In this document: one piece after another, positions 8,591 through 17,961 of the stretch
Layout of the letters: the number at the start of each line of letters is the position of its first letter
Position numbering within the stretch: position 1 is the first letter of the stretch
Assembly: GCA_022448265.1 (NCBI GenBank)
Contig: JAKVCC010000003.1
Location: 235,637 to 299,636 of the forward strand
Length of the DNA: 64,000 nucleotides
DNA from: Pirellulales bacterium
GTDB lineage: Bacteria > Planctomycetota > Planctomycetia > Pirellulales > Lacipirellulaceae
Direction of reading: 5' to 3'
Program-made: the position numbers and the translations under genes
The notes under the pieces: generated by a model
The model's input: the letters and a program-made list of their open reading frames with translations, nothing else
What the model was told of the DNA's origin: nothing
The model's database searches: none

Positions 8591-9724
8591 TTAAACCCGT
8601 GCGATCCGATTGCCGCCTACCCTTCGCACGAGGTTCCGCATCTCCAGCACGCTAACGGTTGACAGCACCCGGTGGACCGGCAGGCCTGTAGTTTGGGTCA
8701 CCTCGTCGATGAGTGAACCCTGCGATTCGACTGCCTGGAGCACTTGGTTTTCAACTTCGTTGAGCGCCAGTTCAGCCGGAGCACGCACGGTACTGCCATC
8801 TTCACGCTGGACTGCGTGCGCTAGCGGGCCCAGCTCTTCGAGCACGTCGTCGATCGAGGAGACCAACTTGGCGCCATCCCGGATCAGTTGGTGCGGGCCG
8901 GTGGACAGTCGACTATCAACGGGTCCCGGTACGGCAAAGACCTCTCGGTTTTGTTCCCAGGCCAGACGTGCAGTGATGAGCGCACCCGATCGCTGGGACG
9001 CCTCGACAACGATCGTACCAAGTGTCAGGCCGCTAATAAGTCGATTTCGCTGCGGAAACATTCCGCCCAGCGGCGGCGCGGTCGGTGCAGCTTCACTCAC
9101 CACTGATCCTTGGGCGGCGATTTGTTCTGCAAGCGAATGATTTTCGGGCGGGTATGGTCTTAATACACCGCTGGCGAGAACCGCAATGGTTCGTCCACCA
9201 GCAGCCAGAGCCGCCCGATGCGCGGCAGTATCGATTCCGCGCGCCATACCGCTGACTACGGTAATGCCGGCATGGGCTAGGCTTGTCGCAAAACGGCTGG
9301 CTTGCTGCAAGCCGTACTGACTGGCATGCCGGGCCCCCACAATCGCCACGGCAAGCCTATCAACGGATTGCAATAGGCCGCGCGTGAAGAGTACTGCAGG
9401 CGGGTCGGGGATCTCGCTTAGCAGGGGCGGATATTTGTCGTTGGATTCGAGGAGAATATCGATACGGTTGTCGCGGGCCATCTGAAGCTGTCGGTCAACA
9501 TCGATATCGGTGCTTGCCCTGGCGATGGCGGAGGCCAACTTAGGCCCGACACCCTGTACGCTTTGCAATTCGCTAGGGCTTGCACGAAGTACCTTCTCGG
9601 GCCTGCCAAAATGCTCTAGCAGGCGTCTTTGCATCAGGGGTCCCACGCCGGCGACCATGGCTAAGCACAGGTGTTGGCGCACAGAATCACCCATCTTGTC
9701 GGTGGATGGATTCAAAATTGCCAT
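8591..9724 (-). CDS. dprA: DNA-processing protein DprA (Smf)
   Basis: DprA (377 aa) binds incoming single-stranded DNA during natural transformation and loads RecA. The N-terminal part has a helix-hairpin-helix-like region (SELQSVQGVGPKLASAIA). The Rossmann-like core carries IVGARHASQYGLQQA, VVSGMARGIDTAAHRAAL and FPQRNRLISGLT, all diagnostic of the DprA/Smf family. The C-terminus is a winged-helix-like domain (LIDEVTQTTGLPVHRVLSTV). Length is typical (~360-390 aa). It starts 9 bp after the aroB stop on the same strand, so the two are likely co-transcribed. Whether the organism is competent cannot be judged from this alone. Confidence 0.95.
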   Translation of the reverse strand: MAILNPSTDKMGDSVRQHLCLAMVAGVGPLMQRRLLEHFGRPEKVLRASPSELQSVQGVGPKLASAIARASTDIDVDRQLQMARDNRIDILLESNDKYPPLLSEIPDPPAVLFTRGLLQSVDRLAVAIVGARHASQYGLQQASRFATSLAHAGITVVSGMARGIDTAAHRAALAAGGRTIAVLASGVLRPYPPENHSLAEQIAAQGSVVSEAAPTAPPLGGMFPQRNRLISGLTLGTIVVEASQRSGALITARLAWEQNREVFAVPGPVDSRLSTGPHQLIRDGAKLVSSIDDVLEELGPLAHAVQREDGSTVRAPAELALNEVENQVLQAVESQGSLIDEVTQTTGLPVHRVLSTVSVLEMRNLVRRVGGNRIARV

Positions 9725-9733
9725 TTTCGATTA

Positions 9734-10825
9734 TTATTCCTTCAGCGCTGCCAGCACATCTTCGATGCGGACGTCCTCGACCAGCTCCACGTGCCCCATT
9801 CGGTCGGGTAGGACGAATCGCAAGCGGCCACCATCGACTTTTTTGTCGTGGTGCATCAATTCGACGAGTTGGTCAGCATCGAAGTCCGGCGGCGCAAGGG
9901 GGAGCTTTAGGTTTTCCAAAAGAGTTCGTTGGCGGTCGACAAAAGTTTTATCGATGCGACCGATTCGTCTGGCCAAGCGCGCGGCGCACATTATGCCCAG
10001 CGAAACAGCTTCGCCGTGAAGCAAAGAACCGTAATTACCGGCCGCTTCAAATGCATGGGCAAATGTGTGGCCGTAGTTCAGAACCGCACGGTGGCCTGTC
10101 AAGTCGCGTTCATCGTTTTCCACGACGTCGGCCTTGAGCCGGCAGCATCGTTCGACAATCACGTGGAGTGTCGACGGATCTTGGGCATGGATTGCGTCGG
10201 AGTGCTGTTCCAGGTAGGCGAAAAAATTCGCATCGAGAATGACACCGTACTTCACAACTTCGGCGAGTCCGGCGCGGAATTCGCGGTCGGGAAGCGTTTT
10301 CAGCACGTCGACATCAACGAGCACACCGCAGGGCTGCCAAAAGGCACCAACCATGTTTTTTGCAGACGGCAGGTTGATCCCAACCTTGCCCCCTACCGAA
10401 CTGTCGACCTGGGCCAAGAGCGTGGTGGGTACTTGAAACAAATCGAGTCCTCGGGAAAACGTGGCAGCGACGAATCCGGCTAGGTCACCTACGACACCGC
10501 CGCCGACCGCGAGCACTACTGACTGCCGACTGGCACCTTCGGCAAGCATCGTTTCCCAGAGTTCTGTAGCCACCTCCGCCGATTTGCTTCGTTCGCCTGC
10601 CTCGACGACCAGGATATGTACCCCCCACCCGTTGTCGGTGAGTTGATCGCCAAGCTGGTCGGCATAAAGCTGATCGACGTTGGCGTCGGTTATCAGGACA
10701 GCGTGAAGGGAGTCAGTCCGCTCTCGCAAAAACGAAGCAAGTCCGGCCCGATTGCCGCTGCCGAACTGAATGTCATAGCTACGATCTCCCAGAGCGACAC
10801 GTGTCGTGTTGACATCGTTAGGCAC
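9734..10825 (-). CDS. aroB: 3-dehydroquinate synthase
   Basis: AroB (363 aa) converts DAHP to 3-dehydroquinate, the second step of the shikimate pathway to aromatic amino acids. The NAD-binding glycine motif GGGVVGDLAGFVAATFSRG is present. So are the metal- and substrate-binding segments KYGVILD, NYGHTFAHAFE and LLHGEAVSLGI, which supply the zinc-ligand Glu/His residues. The length is normal for bacterial AroB. It lies upstream of dprA with a 9-bp gap on the minus strand. The start ATG at 10825 gives a normal N-terminus (VALGDRSYDIQFG). Confidence 0.96.
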   Translation of the reverse strand: MPNDVNTTRVALGDRSYDIQFGSGNRAGLASFLRERTDSLHAVLITDANVDQLYADQLGDQLTDNGWGVHILVVEAGERSKSAEVATELWETMLAEGASRQSVVLAVGGGVVGDLAGFVAATFSRGLDLFQVPTTLLAQVDSSVGGKVGINLPSAKNMVGAFWQPCGVLVDVDVLKTLPDREFRAGLAEVVKYGVILDANFFAYLEQHSDAIHAQDPSTLHVIVERCCRLKADVVENDERDLTGHRAVLNYGHTFAHAFEAAGNYGSLLHGEAVSLGIMCAARLARRIGRIDKTFVDRQRTLLENLKLPLAPPDFDADQLVELMHHDKKVDGGRLRFVLPDRMGHVELVEDVRIEDVLAALKE

Positions 10826-11005
10826 GGCGAACTTGCCTCGTGTAAGAGTACGACTTGGATTCCATGCTTAGTTCACGGAATGATAGTTTGCTCAATTGTG
10901 GAGGGCCGCAATGAATGCGGTTTAGCAAGCGGCTCTACATCCATAGGGCTCTTCGCGCCGCTGGTGGCAATTGGTATTTCATCCCGCCAACGGCAATAAT
11001 AACGG

Positions 11006-11224
11006 CTATGAGACCCGCGCAAGATCGTCTTCGGTAACCACGATACGGCGGCAAAAGCCAGTGTGAGTGCGGATGTACTCTAAGTGGTCCGCTTCTTCAG
11101 GTTTTTCGTGTAGTGCCGCTGCCAATTCCGCCTGGTGGCGCGGGTCGAAGTCGGTTTCCTCCGGCCACCGGGTTTCCGTTTCCATGACCAGGGCTTCACG
11201 GTAAGGATCAAACTTGTCGGCCAT
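11006..11224 (-). CDS. Small conserved hypothetical protein (72 aa)
   Basis: A 72-residue, acidic, soluble protein with no signal peptide or membrane segment. The C-terminal part HTGFCRRIVVTEDDLARV carries one cysteine and a beta-alpha pattern. I believe similar short proteins occur in other planctomycetes, but I cannot confirm that here and no function is known to me. It stands alone upstream of aroB (180 bp away, same strand) and is divergent from the next gene. The even codon use and absence of competing frames support it being real. Confidence 0.65.
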   Translation of the reverse strand: MADKFDPYREALVMETETRWPEETDFDPRHQAELAAALHEKPEEADHLEYIRTHTGFCRRIVVTEDDLARVS

Positions 11225-11366
11225 CGATCAGTTCCATCGCCAAAGTGTTGGACAGGGCAAAGGGCTCACCCCAGGCTGGCGAAGGGTTTACCACAGATTG
11301 CAGACAAGTAGTATACTGGCACGCAGAATCGCGGGCTAGCCGTGGCAAACGTGGCAGGAGGGAGAA

Positions 11367-11900
11367 ATGGAAGGATCGGGCACAAAGCTGGTAGTCACGC
11401 TTGTTGGCTTAGCCCTGTTGGCCGGCGGCGCTTCATGGATCTATCAATACGAGACCACCCACAGGGCGACGGAATTCTGGGGCCCCGAGGTGGCGACGCT
11501 GATCGCCCGACCGTCGCAGGTTGAGATGCGGCAATTTGAGCCTCCCGTGGTTGGGACTGAGTCGCTTTGGCTGCCGGGGGCTCTGGGCGCCCCGCAGGAT
11601 TTGAGTCGAGTGCGAGGCATGGTGCATCTCCGCCGCGTCTTGTTCGGCGACAAAAATTACGTGTGGGATCAGCCCATCAACTTGGTCGAGGTGACCTGGC
11701 GGTGGCGGTTGGAGTTTGCCGCAAACAACCGTCGTGGTCTGATTGTGCTGGCAGACGATTTTGCCACGATAGGTCGTCTCGACGGCGAACAGCATCGTTT
11801 GCACGCCGCCAACTGTCAGCCAATGGCCGAAACACTGCAACAGTACTTTTCGGCTATTGGCTTGGGCCAAGACGACGGACCTGCTAGCACCGGCGAATAG
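11367..11900 (+). CDS. Hypothetical membrane-anchored protein
   Basis: 177-aa protein with one N-terminal membrane helix at about residues 8-26 (LVVTLVGLALLAGGASWIY) and the rest probably outside the cytoplasm. The outer part has a tryptophan-rich core (VTWRWRLEF) and no family that I recognise. The start is supported by GGAGGGAG directly upstream (GGCAGGAGGGAGAA-ATG). It lies 105 bp before the ParA gene on the same strand; a short operon is possible but not shown. Function unknown. Confidence 0.7.
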   Translation: MEGSGTKLVVTLVGLALLAGGASWIYQYETTHRATEFWGPEVATLIARPSQVEMRQFEPPVVGTESLWLPGALGAPQDLSRVRGMVHLRRVLFGDKNYVWDQPINLVEVTWRWRLEFAANNRRGLIVLADDFATIGRLDGEQHRLHAANCQPMAETLQQYFSAIGLGQDDGPASTGE

Positions 11901-12005
11901 TGACCTGGGAAGCGCTGGCCGCGACGCCTATAATCCGCCGCCTCTGCTGTACGGTGGATGATTTGCCTTCTGCAAGAGTGCGTCCCGGAAAGGCCTGCGC
12001 GTGCT

Positions 12006-12851
12006 ATGAGATCGATCGCGATTATTAATCAAAAAGGCGGCGTTGGAAAAACGACTACGGCCGTGAACCTGAGTGCCGCCTTGGCCGGCCAGGGTTTGCG
12101 CGTTGGGCTGATCGACATGGACCCGCAAGCGCACGCCTCCCTGCACTTGGGCACCAGCGCGCAGCCCGAGCAGTCCACAGTCTACGATCTGATGACCGGC
12201 GATACCCCACTATCAAAGATTTGGCAACCCGCCGGTAAAAATATGTCCGTCGCCACTTCGCATATCGATCTGGCGGCCGCCGAGGTGGAATTGGCCGGCG
12301 TGGTAGGACGCGAGTTGATCTTGCGCGACCAGTTGGTTCTAGAGCGAGACCGTTTCGACTATGTCTTGATCGACTGCCCGCCCTCGCTCGGAATTTTGAC
12401 AATCAACGCACTGTCGGCTGTCGACGATGTCTTGCTTCCGCTCCAGCCGCACTACCTGGCCCTGCACGGTTTGAGCAAACTGCTCCAGACAATTGATTTG
12501 GTAGCCACGCGTTTGAACGATCGGTTACGGTTGGCAGGCGTCGTGCTTTGTCTGTACGACTCGGGAACGCGGCTGGCCGCAGAAGTTGCTGCAGACGTGG
12601 AAGAATTTTTCCGCGAGTCGCAGCGCAGCCAGTCCGCTTGGCAGGATGTACACCTGTTCGAGACTCGTATACGTCGCAATATTCGCTTAGCCGAAGCGCC
12701 CAGCTTTGAGCAGTCGATTTTTGATTACTCCGCTCAGTCGGCCGGTGCTGAAGATTATTTCGGCTTGGCCACCGAACTGATTTCTCTTTACGCAGCTCAA
12801 TCTGAGGCTGCTCGCAGTAGGTGCAACGACAGGTCGCGCTTGGTCGCGTGA
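12006..12851 (+). CDS. ParA/Soj-family ATPase (orphan)
   Basis: 281-aa ATPase of the ParA/MinD superfamily. The deviant Walker A motif KGGVGKTT is at residues 10-17, followed by the switch segment LIDMDPQAHASL and the Walker B-like VLIDCPPSLGILTINAL. This layout is characteristic of Soj/ParA proteins that move chromosomes, plasmids or protein complexes over DNA or membrane. I placed the start at the ATG at 12006 because it gives the canonical N-terminus MRSIAIINQKGG; an ATG at 11958 would add a non-conserved tail. No ParB gene or parS-like site is adjacent, so it may position something other than the chromosome. It ends ahead of a bidirectional terminator. Confidence 0.88.
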   Translation: MRSIAIINQKGGVGKTTTAVNLSAALAGQGLRVGLIDMDPQAHASLHLGTSAQPEQSTVYDLMTGDTPLSKIWQPAGKNMSVATSHIDLAAAEVELAGVVGRELILRDQLVLERDRFDYVLIDCPPSLGILTINALSAVDDVLLPLQPHYLALHGLSKLLQTIDLVATRLNDRLRLAGVVLCLYDSGTRLAAEVAADVEEFFRESQRSQSAWQDVHLFETRIRRNIRLAEAPSFEQSIFDYSAQSAGAEDYFGLATELISLYAAQSEAARSRCNDRSRLVA

Positions 12852-13002
12852 GGTTTTACGCGAAAGAACCTACACCAATACCGATTCCAAATCAAAATTT
12901 CAAACAGCGCTACGTTGCACCTGTCCAGTTACTCGCTCTTCCTGCGCAGTTTGTGAGGTGGTGTCGCGTACACGTACTAAGCTGAGAGCCGTAAGCCAGC
13001 CA

Positions 13003-13046
13003 GAAAAATACCCCGGTCGACGCGATTTGCGCAGGTCGGGGTTTTG
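13003..13046. terminator. Bidirectional terminator between parA-like and TPR genes
   Basis: CCCCG (13011-13015) pairs with CGGGG (13037-13041), with a further CGC/GCG helix inside. An A-rich run lies on the left (AAAAATA) and TTTT on the right. It lies between the stops of two convergent genes, so it can serve both directions. Confidence 0.6.
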
Positions 13047-13071
13047 ATGTTGTAGAAGCAGCGCCCCAGCA

Positions 13072-13587
13072 TCATCCTAACAGCTGTGTCAGATCCTGAA
13101 ACACGGGGTCGCTCCGCAACGGGTCGAAGTCGGGCTCGTCCTCGACCAGCTCGCGGAAATTGCCGTCGATGCGTAGCGCATTGGCCAAATACCTCAGCGC
13201 CTGGTGGCGGTCGTGCGCGAGACTCCAGTAGCAAGCCAGATTGTAATGCAAAATGGCGCTGCCCGGCTCAATATCGATGGCCGGTTCGAGAGAATCAATC
13301 GCTTGATCGACATGGCCCACGCGTTTATAGCACCAAGCCAGTGCCATGCGCACGTGGATGTCGTCGGGAATCAGTTCCAGACTACGGGAGAGCGGTGAAA
13401 TTGCTTCCCGATAGCGCCGCATTTCTCGCAGGCACTCGCCCAGCAGATAGCAGCCTCGCGCGTCGTTGTGCACCAAGGGCGTTCGCCGCTGAATTGCCTG
13501 TAGCGCCTGTCTCGGCATACCCAGTTCCAGGTAGCCCTCTGCCTCGCGGCGCACGCGATATACTCGCTCTCGTAGGGAGTTAACCAT
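13072..13587 (-). CDS. Tetratricopeptide-repeat protein
   Basis: 171-aa soluble protein built of TPR-type helix pairs. Repeats are visible as GCYLLGECLREMRRYREAIS, then LELIPDDIHVRMALAWCYKR and ILHYNLACYWSLAHDRHQAL, each with the W/L-G-A-P spacing of the motif. The C-terminus (ELVEDEPDFDPLRSD) resembles the capping end of planctomycete TPR proteins. Such proteins are protein-protein adaptors; no partner can be named. It is convergent with the parA-like gene. Two near-identical 13-bp direct repeats 22 bp apart sit upstream of its start (13632-13666). Confidence 0.8.
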   Translation of the reverse strand: MVNSLRERVYRVRREAEGYLELGMPRQALQAIQRRTPLVHNDARGCYLLGECLREMRRYREAISPLSRSLELIPDDIHVRMALAWCYKRVGHVDQAIDSLEPAIDIEPGSAILHYNLACYWSLAHDRHQALRYLANALRIDGNFRELVEDEPDFDPLRSDPVFQDLTQLLG

Positions 13588-14255
13588 CAGATTGAATTCA
13601 TTCTACGTAGCGGCACTGCCCAAGTGGCCTAGCGGGCAGCACCCGTTCGCCCGGCGGGCAGGACCCATGGACACGGCCTACCGCAGTGGCCTGATCGACT
13701 TGAGATAAGGTAGTTGAGAAAAGCTAATTGATTCTACTCGCAATTTCGTGTTCGTCCAAATCGATGCGCGCAGTTTAGGTCGTAACTCATGTAGCCGTAA
13801 CCGCTAACGGATCCAAATTAGAGTTCACCGATCTTTTCGGTTGAAACGGCAACATAAACTATTGCATCCGGCGTCCGCTGTGAGTAGGCGGTATTCGCAG
13901 CGATCGTGATTCTTGCGTATCCCCGCGATACAGAGGCGCGAGAGACGTCCCCATCCTGCGGGCCCTTAGACAGCGATTTTCAACGACTCAGGAGATGTCG
14001 ACACGCCGGCCGAGTACGACGTTGCATAATCACTACGGCCTGACGCGGATCTGTGGCATTTTCGCATCCCGGCGAGTGTTGCAGGGGGCGCTGTTCCTAG
14101 GCGATTTCCCTCTATTTTTCGCACAAAACTGGGACTAGGCCGTTGGTTCCGCCTAGTGCAGGAACGCCCCTTGCAATGACCTGGTGTGCCGCGTCTGTCT
14201 CTCGCATTGTCCATCGGGCACGTGTTTGCGCGGCCATCTTTTTGGAGGCCTCGAG
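13588..14255. other. Gene-poor interval upstream of the TPR gene
   Basis: About 670 bp with no supported gene. It contains two 13-bp direct repeats (GCGGGCAGCACCC at 13632-13644 and GCGGGCAGGACCC at 13654-13666), 12 of 13 bases identical, spaced by 22 bp. Nothing else was recognised. Confidence 0.4.
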
Positions 14256-14555
14256 GTGTACCGATTTGTGCTGACGATTAGTGCTGTAGGGATACTCGGC
14301 ATCTGCCTTGCCCATCTGGAAGTTGCCCAAGGCCAGCGGTCCACACTCCTCGGGCACTCTCGCACTTCTTGGGTGAGAACCAGCGATGGCTGGGAGCCCA
14401 GCGACTTCTTGTGGCTCGAGTCGCGTCCCTTTGTCCGGCCCGCCCTCCATCCGCTATTGGTGGCTGGTTTTCAACTGTCGGCCTCGTTATTCGCCCTGAT
14501 CGCCTTTCCCAGTACCGGGTGCCGATTCGGTGCCCCTGCGACGCGCACAATTTAG
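14256..14555 (+). CDS. Small hypothetical membrane protein (99 aa, GTG start)
   Basis: 99-aa protein starting at GTG 14256 with GGAGG exactly 7 bases upstream (14244-14248), a strong start. Two hydrophobic segments are visible: residues ~3-18 (RFVLTISAVGILGICLA) and ~66-81 (LLVAGFQLSASLFALIAFP). Between them lies SWVRTSDGWEPSDFLWLES, a tryptophan-rich linker. The pattern suggests a small two-helix inner-membrane protein. I do not recognise the family and no neighbour suggests a role. An in-frame ATG further upstream (14184) lacks a ribosome site. Confidence 0.6.
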   Translation: MYRFVLTISAVGILGICLAHLEVAQGQRSTLLGHSRTSWVRTSDGWEPSDFLWLESRPFVRPALHPLLVAGFQLSASLFALIAFPSTGCRFGAPATRTI

Positions 14556-14795
14556 CAGCCTGTCGCATAGGTGTTGAAAGTTTGTTAGCACATCTGCCGC
14601 TGGGCCCACGCGAGGCGGCAGGGCGAATCAGTGGTCCGCTGGCTGCCAGCATGATTAATTCGGCCATTTTGATTGGGTGGCAAGTTTTCTTGCACGAAAT
14701 GTCCTAGCAATTGCCACTAATTCTACTAGGAGGCAACGTCTTTCCCCACGCTTGCAGACAATTTAACCGCCCTTTTGCGAGACCAGAGAAATTCC

Positions 14796-17111
14796 ATGCG
14801 ACTGACACTCCGCACGCTGCTTGCTTACATGGATGACATCCTTGAACCAGCAGATCACGAGGATCTAGGGAAAAAAATTGAATCGAGCGATTTTGCAACC
14901 GACCTGATCCATCGATCTCGGGATGCCGTGCGCCGTTTGCGGCTGGGCGCGCCGGCAGTTTGGGTGAATGACTCGGATGACGTACTGGGCAACCCGACTG
15001 TAGCCGATGCAAATGCCGTGGCGGAGTATCTGGACAACACGTTGCCGCCGGAAGATGTTGCCGATTTCGAACGCCTGTGCCTGGAGCCGAGCGGCGAGGC
15101 TGATATGCATCTGGCCGAGGCTGTTTCGTGCCACCATGTCTTGACGATGGTGCTCGGCGAGCCGGCCGAAATTGACCGCAATCTTAAAGAGCGGATCTAT
15201 CAGTTGCCATCACAGGTGGCGAGTGGAAAGAAATTGCGAGTCGAATCTGCGCATGTTATGCGCCCGGCCAGCCCTGCAGCAGACGCCCCGGTAGCGGTTG
15301 CCCAGCGGTTGCAAGCAGCGGAGACTCTTCCCCAGCCGGCAGCCTCCGGCCAGTCGAATCTGCCAGATTATTTGCGAGCGGCGGTGGAGAGTCGTGGCCG
15401 CATGAAGCGGAGGGCGATTGCGCTTGCCGCCATTGGACTGGCGGGATTTTCTGCTTGGCTTACGTATCCCTTCGGGTTGCAAAGCGACGTGGACGCATTA
15501 AACGTCGGGGTAGGCGTAGAGAATTCTAGCGGCCTTCTGACAGAACCGGCTGACGATTTGCTGGATATTGGGTCACCGGATACTGGCGGCGGCAATGCCT
15601 CCAGGTTTGATCCTGAAGGCACCGAGGCGCCTCATGCGATTTTTCGCAGTGCCGAAGACCTGGGATTGACGACGCCCAGCGATGTCCTGGGTAGCGAAGC
15701 TCTTGACACAGTGGATGCTGGCCCGCCCGAGAGTTCGAAGATCAATCTGCCAGAGCACCAATCCTCCGGTGGCAACGTGGCAGATACCGCATTGCCGGTT
15801 GCGGGTGCTGTAGCCGTCGCTGCAACGGCAAATGCTGACAATCCGCTGGCCCTCGAACCAGATATCCCGGGAGTGCGCGGGGCCGATCAACCTATTGTAG
15901 AGGACGATGGCGGCTCAGCGGGGTTCCAACTGGAAGTTGCTGGGCCAGTGCAGCTCGGGAACTATTTGGGCAACAACGATATCCTGTTGCGTTTTAACCG
16001 GGAGCAGGGTGAGTGGGTTCGACTTCCGCCACGCAGCGCGCTGTCGACTGGGGATGATTTATTGACTTTGCCCAAGTTTCGCACCCATGTTGTCCTGGCC
16101 GACATGAATATTTACCTCTCTGGCGGCACACGGGCCGGGCTTCCCAGTGGCGATCGCAGCCTGGGCGAGAGTTCCGATGAGATTGATTTGATCGTTGACT
16201 ACGGACGGCTGTTGCTGAATGCCGGACTCAAAGGGAACCGGCTTGCCATCCACATTGGCGACCAAGTGCGTCATTTCCGCTTGAAGAGCTCTGCCAGCTT
16301 GGCGGTCGAGGTGCGGCGCGTATTCGTACCGGGAAGCGATTTGGAAGGGCGGGCTCCCGTCGAGGCAGTCTGGTGCCTTACCAGTGGAACTCTAGTTTGG
16401 CCCAGTGCAGCGGGGGAGGAACAAACGATCCAAGCCCCCGCGAGGTGGAAAACGGCCGACGGCATCGATGATCTGCCGGAAAATATTGCGGAACTTCCAA
16501 TCTGGATCGATCGGGAACCGATGACCGACTCAGAGCGTCGGGCACGAGCAACGTTGGCCGATGAACTAGCGGCAGGTAAACCGGTGAGCCTGAGACTTCG
16601 CGAATTGACCGACGGAAAAGGGTTGGGAAGACGCAAGGAAGTGCGGACATTGGCCTCTGAGGCGAGCGTCTATGTGGGGGTTTTCGAGTCGTCTGTCACG
16701 GCATTGAACGATAGCGAGCAAATGCGCCGCACCTGGAAAGTGCAGATACAGGCCTTGCGCCAAGCGATGGCTCGTAGTCCTGAAGTCGCTGGGCAAGTAC
16801 GCGAAGCCATTTTCAATTTGCGCGGCCAACGGGCGATGGTCGATTTGATGGAACTGCTACAAGGCTATTCTCCAGAAGAGATTGGCGACTCGCGCGAGGC
16901 CCGTCAGGTCGGAGCCTTGGCTAAGCTGCTCGGCTGGCTGGAGCATGACAGCTTGGACTATCGCGTGCTGGCAATCCACAACCTCAACTCCATTACCGGC
17001 ACTTCCCACCTGGAAGATTATCGGCCGAGCGGATCGAGTCAGAGGCGCGAGATTGCTGTTAAAAAACTCTGGGATCGCCTGGAATCGGGCGACATGGTGC
17101 CTGCCAAGTAG
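14796..17111 (+). CDS. Large membrane-anchored protein with anti-sigma-like N-terminus
   Basis: 771 aa from the ATG at 14796, chosen because it gives MRLTLRTLLAYMDD, an N-terminus I associate with many planctomycete membrane proteins that resemble anti-sigma factors. Residues 1-130 hold two acidic helical segments (LEPADHEDLGKKIESS; VAEYLDNTLPPEDVADFE). A single membrane helix follows at about residues 205-222 (IALAAIGLAGFSAWLTYPFG), after a basic RGRMKRR stop-transfer flank. The long outer region first has a low-complexity Pro/Ala/Asp linker, then a beta-rich part resembling a FecR-type fold only loosely, then a helical C-terminus. The role is unknown; signal sensing across the membrane is plausible. 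No sigma gene is adjacent. Confidence 0.75.
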   Translation: MRLTLRTLLAYMDDILEPADHEDLGKKIESSDFATDLIHRSRDAVRRLRLGAPAVWVNDSDDVLGNPTVADANAVAEYLDNTLPPEDVADFERLCLEPSGEADMHLAEAVSCHHVLTMVLGEPAEIDRNLKERIYQLPSQVASGKKLRVESAHVMRPASPAADAPVAVAQRLQAAETLPQPAASGQSNLPDYLRAAVESRGRMKRRAIALAAIGLAGFSAWLTYPFGLQSDVDALNVGVGVENSSGLLTEPADDLLDIGSPDTGGGNASRFDPEGTEAPHAIFRSAEDLGLTTPSDVLGSEALDTVDAGPPESSKINLPEHQSSGGNVADTALPVAGAVAVAATANADNPLALEPDIPGVRGADQPIVEDDGGSAGFQLEVAGPVQLGNYLGNNDILLRFNREQGEWVRLPPRSALSTGDDLLTLPKFRTHVVLADMNIYLSGGTRAGLPSGDRSLGESSDEIDLIVDYGRLLLNAGLKGNRLAIHIGDQVRHFRLKSSASLAVEVRRVFVPGSDLEGRAPVEAVWCLTSGTLVWPSAAGEEQTIQAPARWKTADGIDDLPENIAELPIWIDREPMTDSERRARATLADELAAGKPVSLRLRELTDGKGLGRRKEVRTLASEASVYVGVFESSVTALNDSEQMRRTWKVQIQALRQAMARSPEVAGQVREAIFNLRGQRAMVDLMELLQGYSPEEIGDSREARQVGALAKLLGWLEHDSLDYRVLAIHNLNSITGTSHLEDYRPSGSSQRREIAVKKLWDRLESGDMVPAK

Positions 17112-17381
17112 TGCCATTGCCTGATGGGCCGCATGGTGCGAGTGCCCTGGCGATAAATGCGGCAAAACAGAATTTGCAATCGGGCGTTCGCGCAATCCAG
17201 CCTGATTGGGAAAAAGCTGCAGATTTGGCACTTCCGGCACCTAGTTATGCGGTAAAAACACAAATCAGCCGGTTTGTCCCAATCCTTCTTAGCCGCTAGA
17301 ATGGGGACTTGGTGGAGTCCCTCGCATCCAGGGAGGGATTGAGTCGCAGAGAGTCCGTGAGTTGTAGCAGGAGCGACGTCT

Positions 17382-17840
17382 GTGCAAATCAGCATCGCCA
17401 TTCGCCACGGACACTTGAGCGAAGCATCTCAAGAAAAGCTTAGGGAAAAGGTGGCAAGAGTTGGGCGGTATTTCGACAGGCTGATGGCCATCGAGGTAGT
17501 CGTCGAATTAACCAATGAACAGGCTCCCCGGGTTGAGATCATGGTCTCGGCTGAGCATAAGCATGATTTTGTGGCCCATGGCACGGCAAAGAAGTTTTTT
17601 CCCACAGTTGATTCCGCCGTACAGAAAATTGAGCAGCAACTGAGAAAGTACAAGGACAGGGTCCAAAAGCGTCATCGAAATGCTGGTCGCAATTCCGGTT
17701 GCGTTCCGGGCGAAATCCCCGACCTTACCGACGAAATCCCCAATACCGAGGAAAGTCCCGACAGCGTTGTCGAAAAAACAGTTGTCGAAAAGGCGACTGG
17801 CAAGAAATCCGACCAGAGTTCCGAGGTGGGCGGGATCTGA
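17382..17840 (+). CDS. hpf: Ribosome hibernation-promoting factor (HPF/YfiA family)
   Basis: 152-aa protein; residues 1-95 form the S30AE domain (MQISIAIRHGHLSEASQEKL, later RVEIMVSAEHKHDFVAHG) that binds the decoding site and inactivates idle ribosomes. The C-terminal ~50 residues are charged and low-complexity, not the conserved dimerisation domain of long HPF, so this is a short-type factor with an added tail. Start is GTG at 17382 with GGAG upstream. It opens a run of regulatory-phosphotransferase genes; the order hpf-ptsN is also seen in the rpoN operon of Proteobacteria, though no rpoN is present here. Confidence 0.9.
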   Translation: MQISIAIRHGHLSEASQEKLREKVARVGRYFDRLMAIEVVVELTNEQAPRVEIMVSAEHKHDFVAHGTAKKFFPTVDSAVQKIEQQLRKYKDRVQKRHRNAGRNSGCVPGEIPDLTDEIPNTEESPDSVVEKTVVEKATGKKSDQSSEVGGI

Positions 17841-17961
17841 ACTTCCCGCTGAGAGCCCGTCAAAGGCAGCCGGTTTTTTCAGGGAAACCGGACTGCCAGA
17901 GCGGTTGGATTTCCTAAGGGGGCTTTCCCGAAAATGATATTGAAAGAAGGCATGGATCGTT

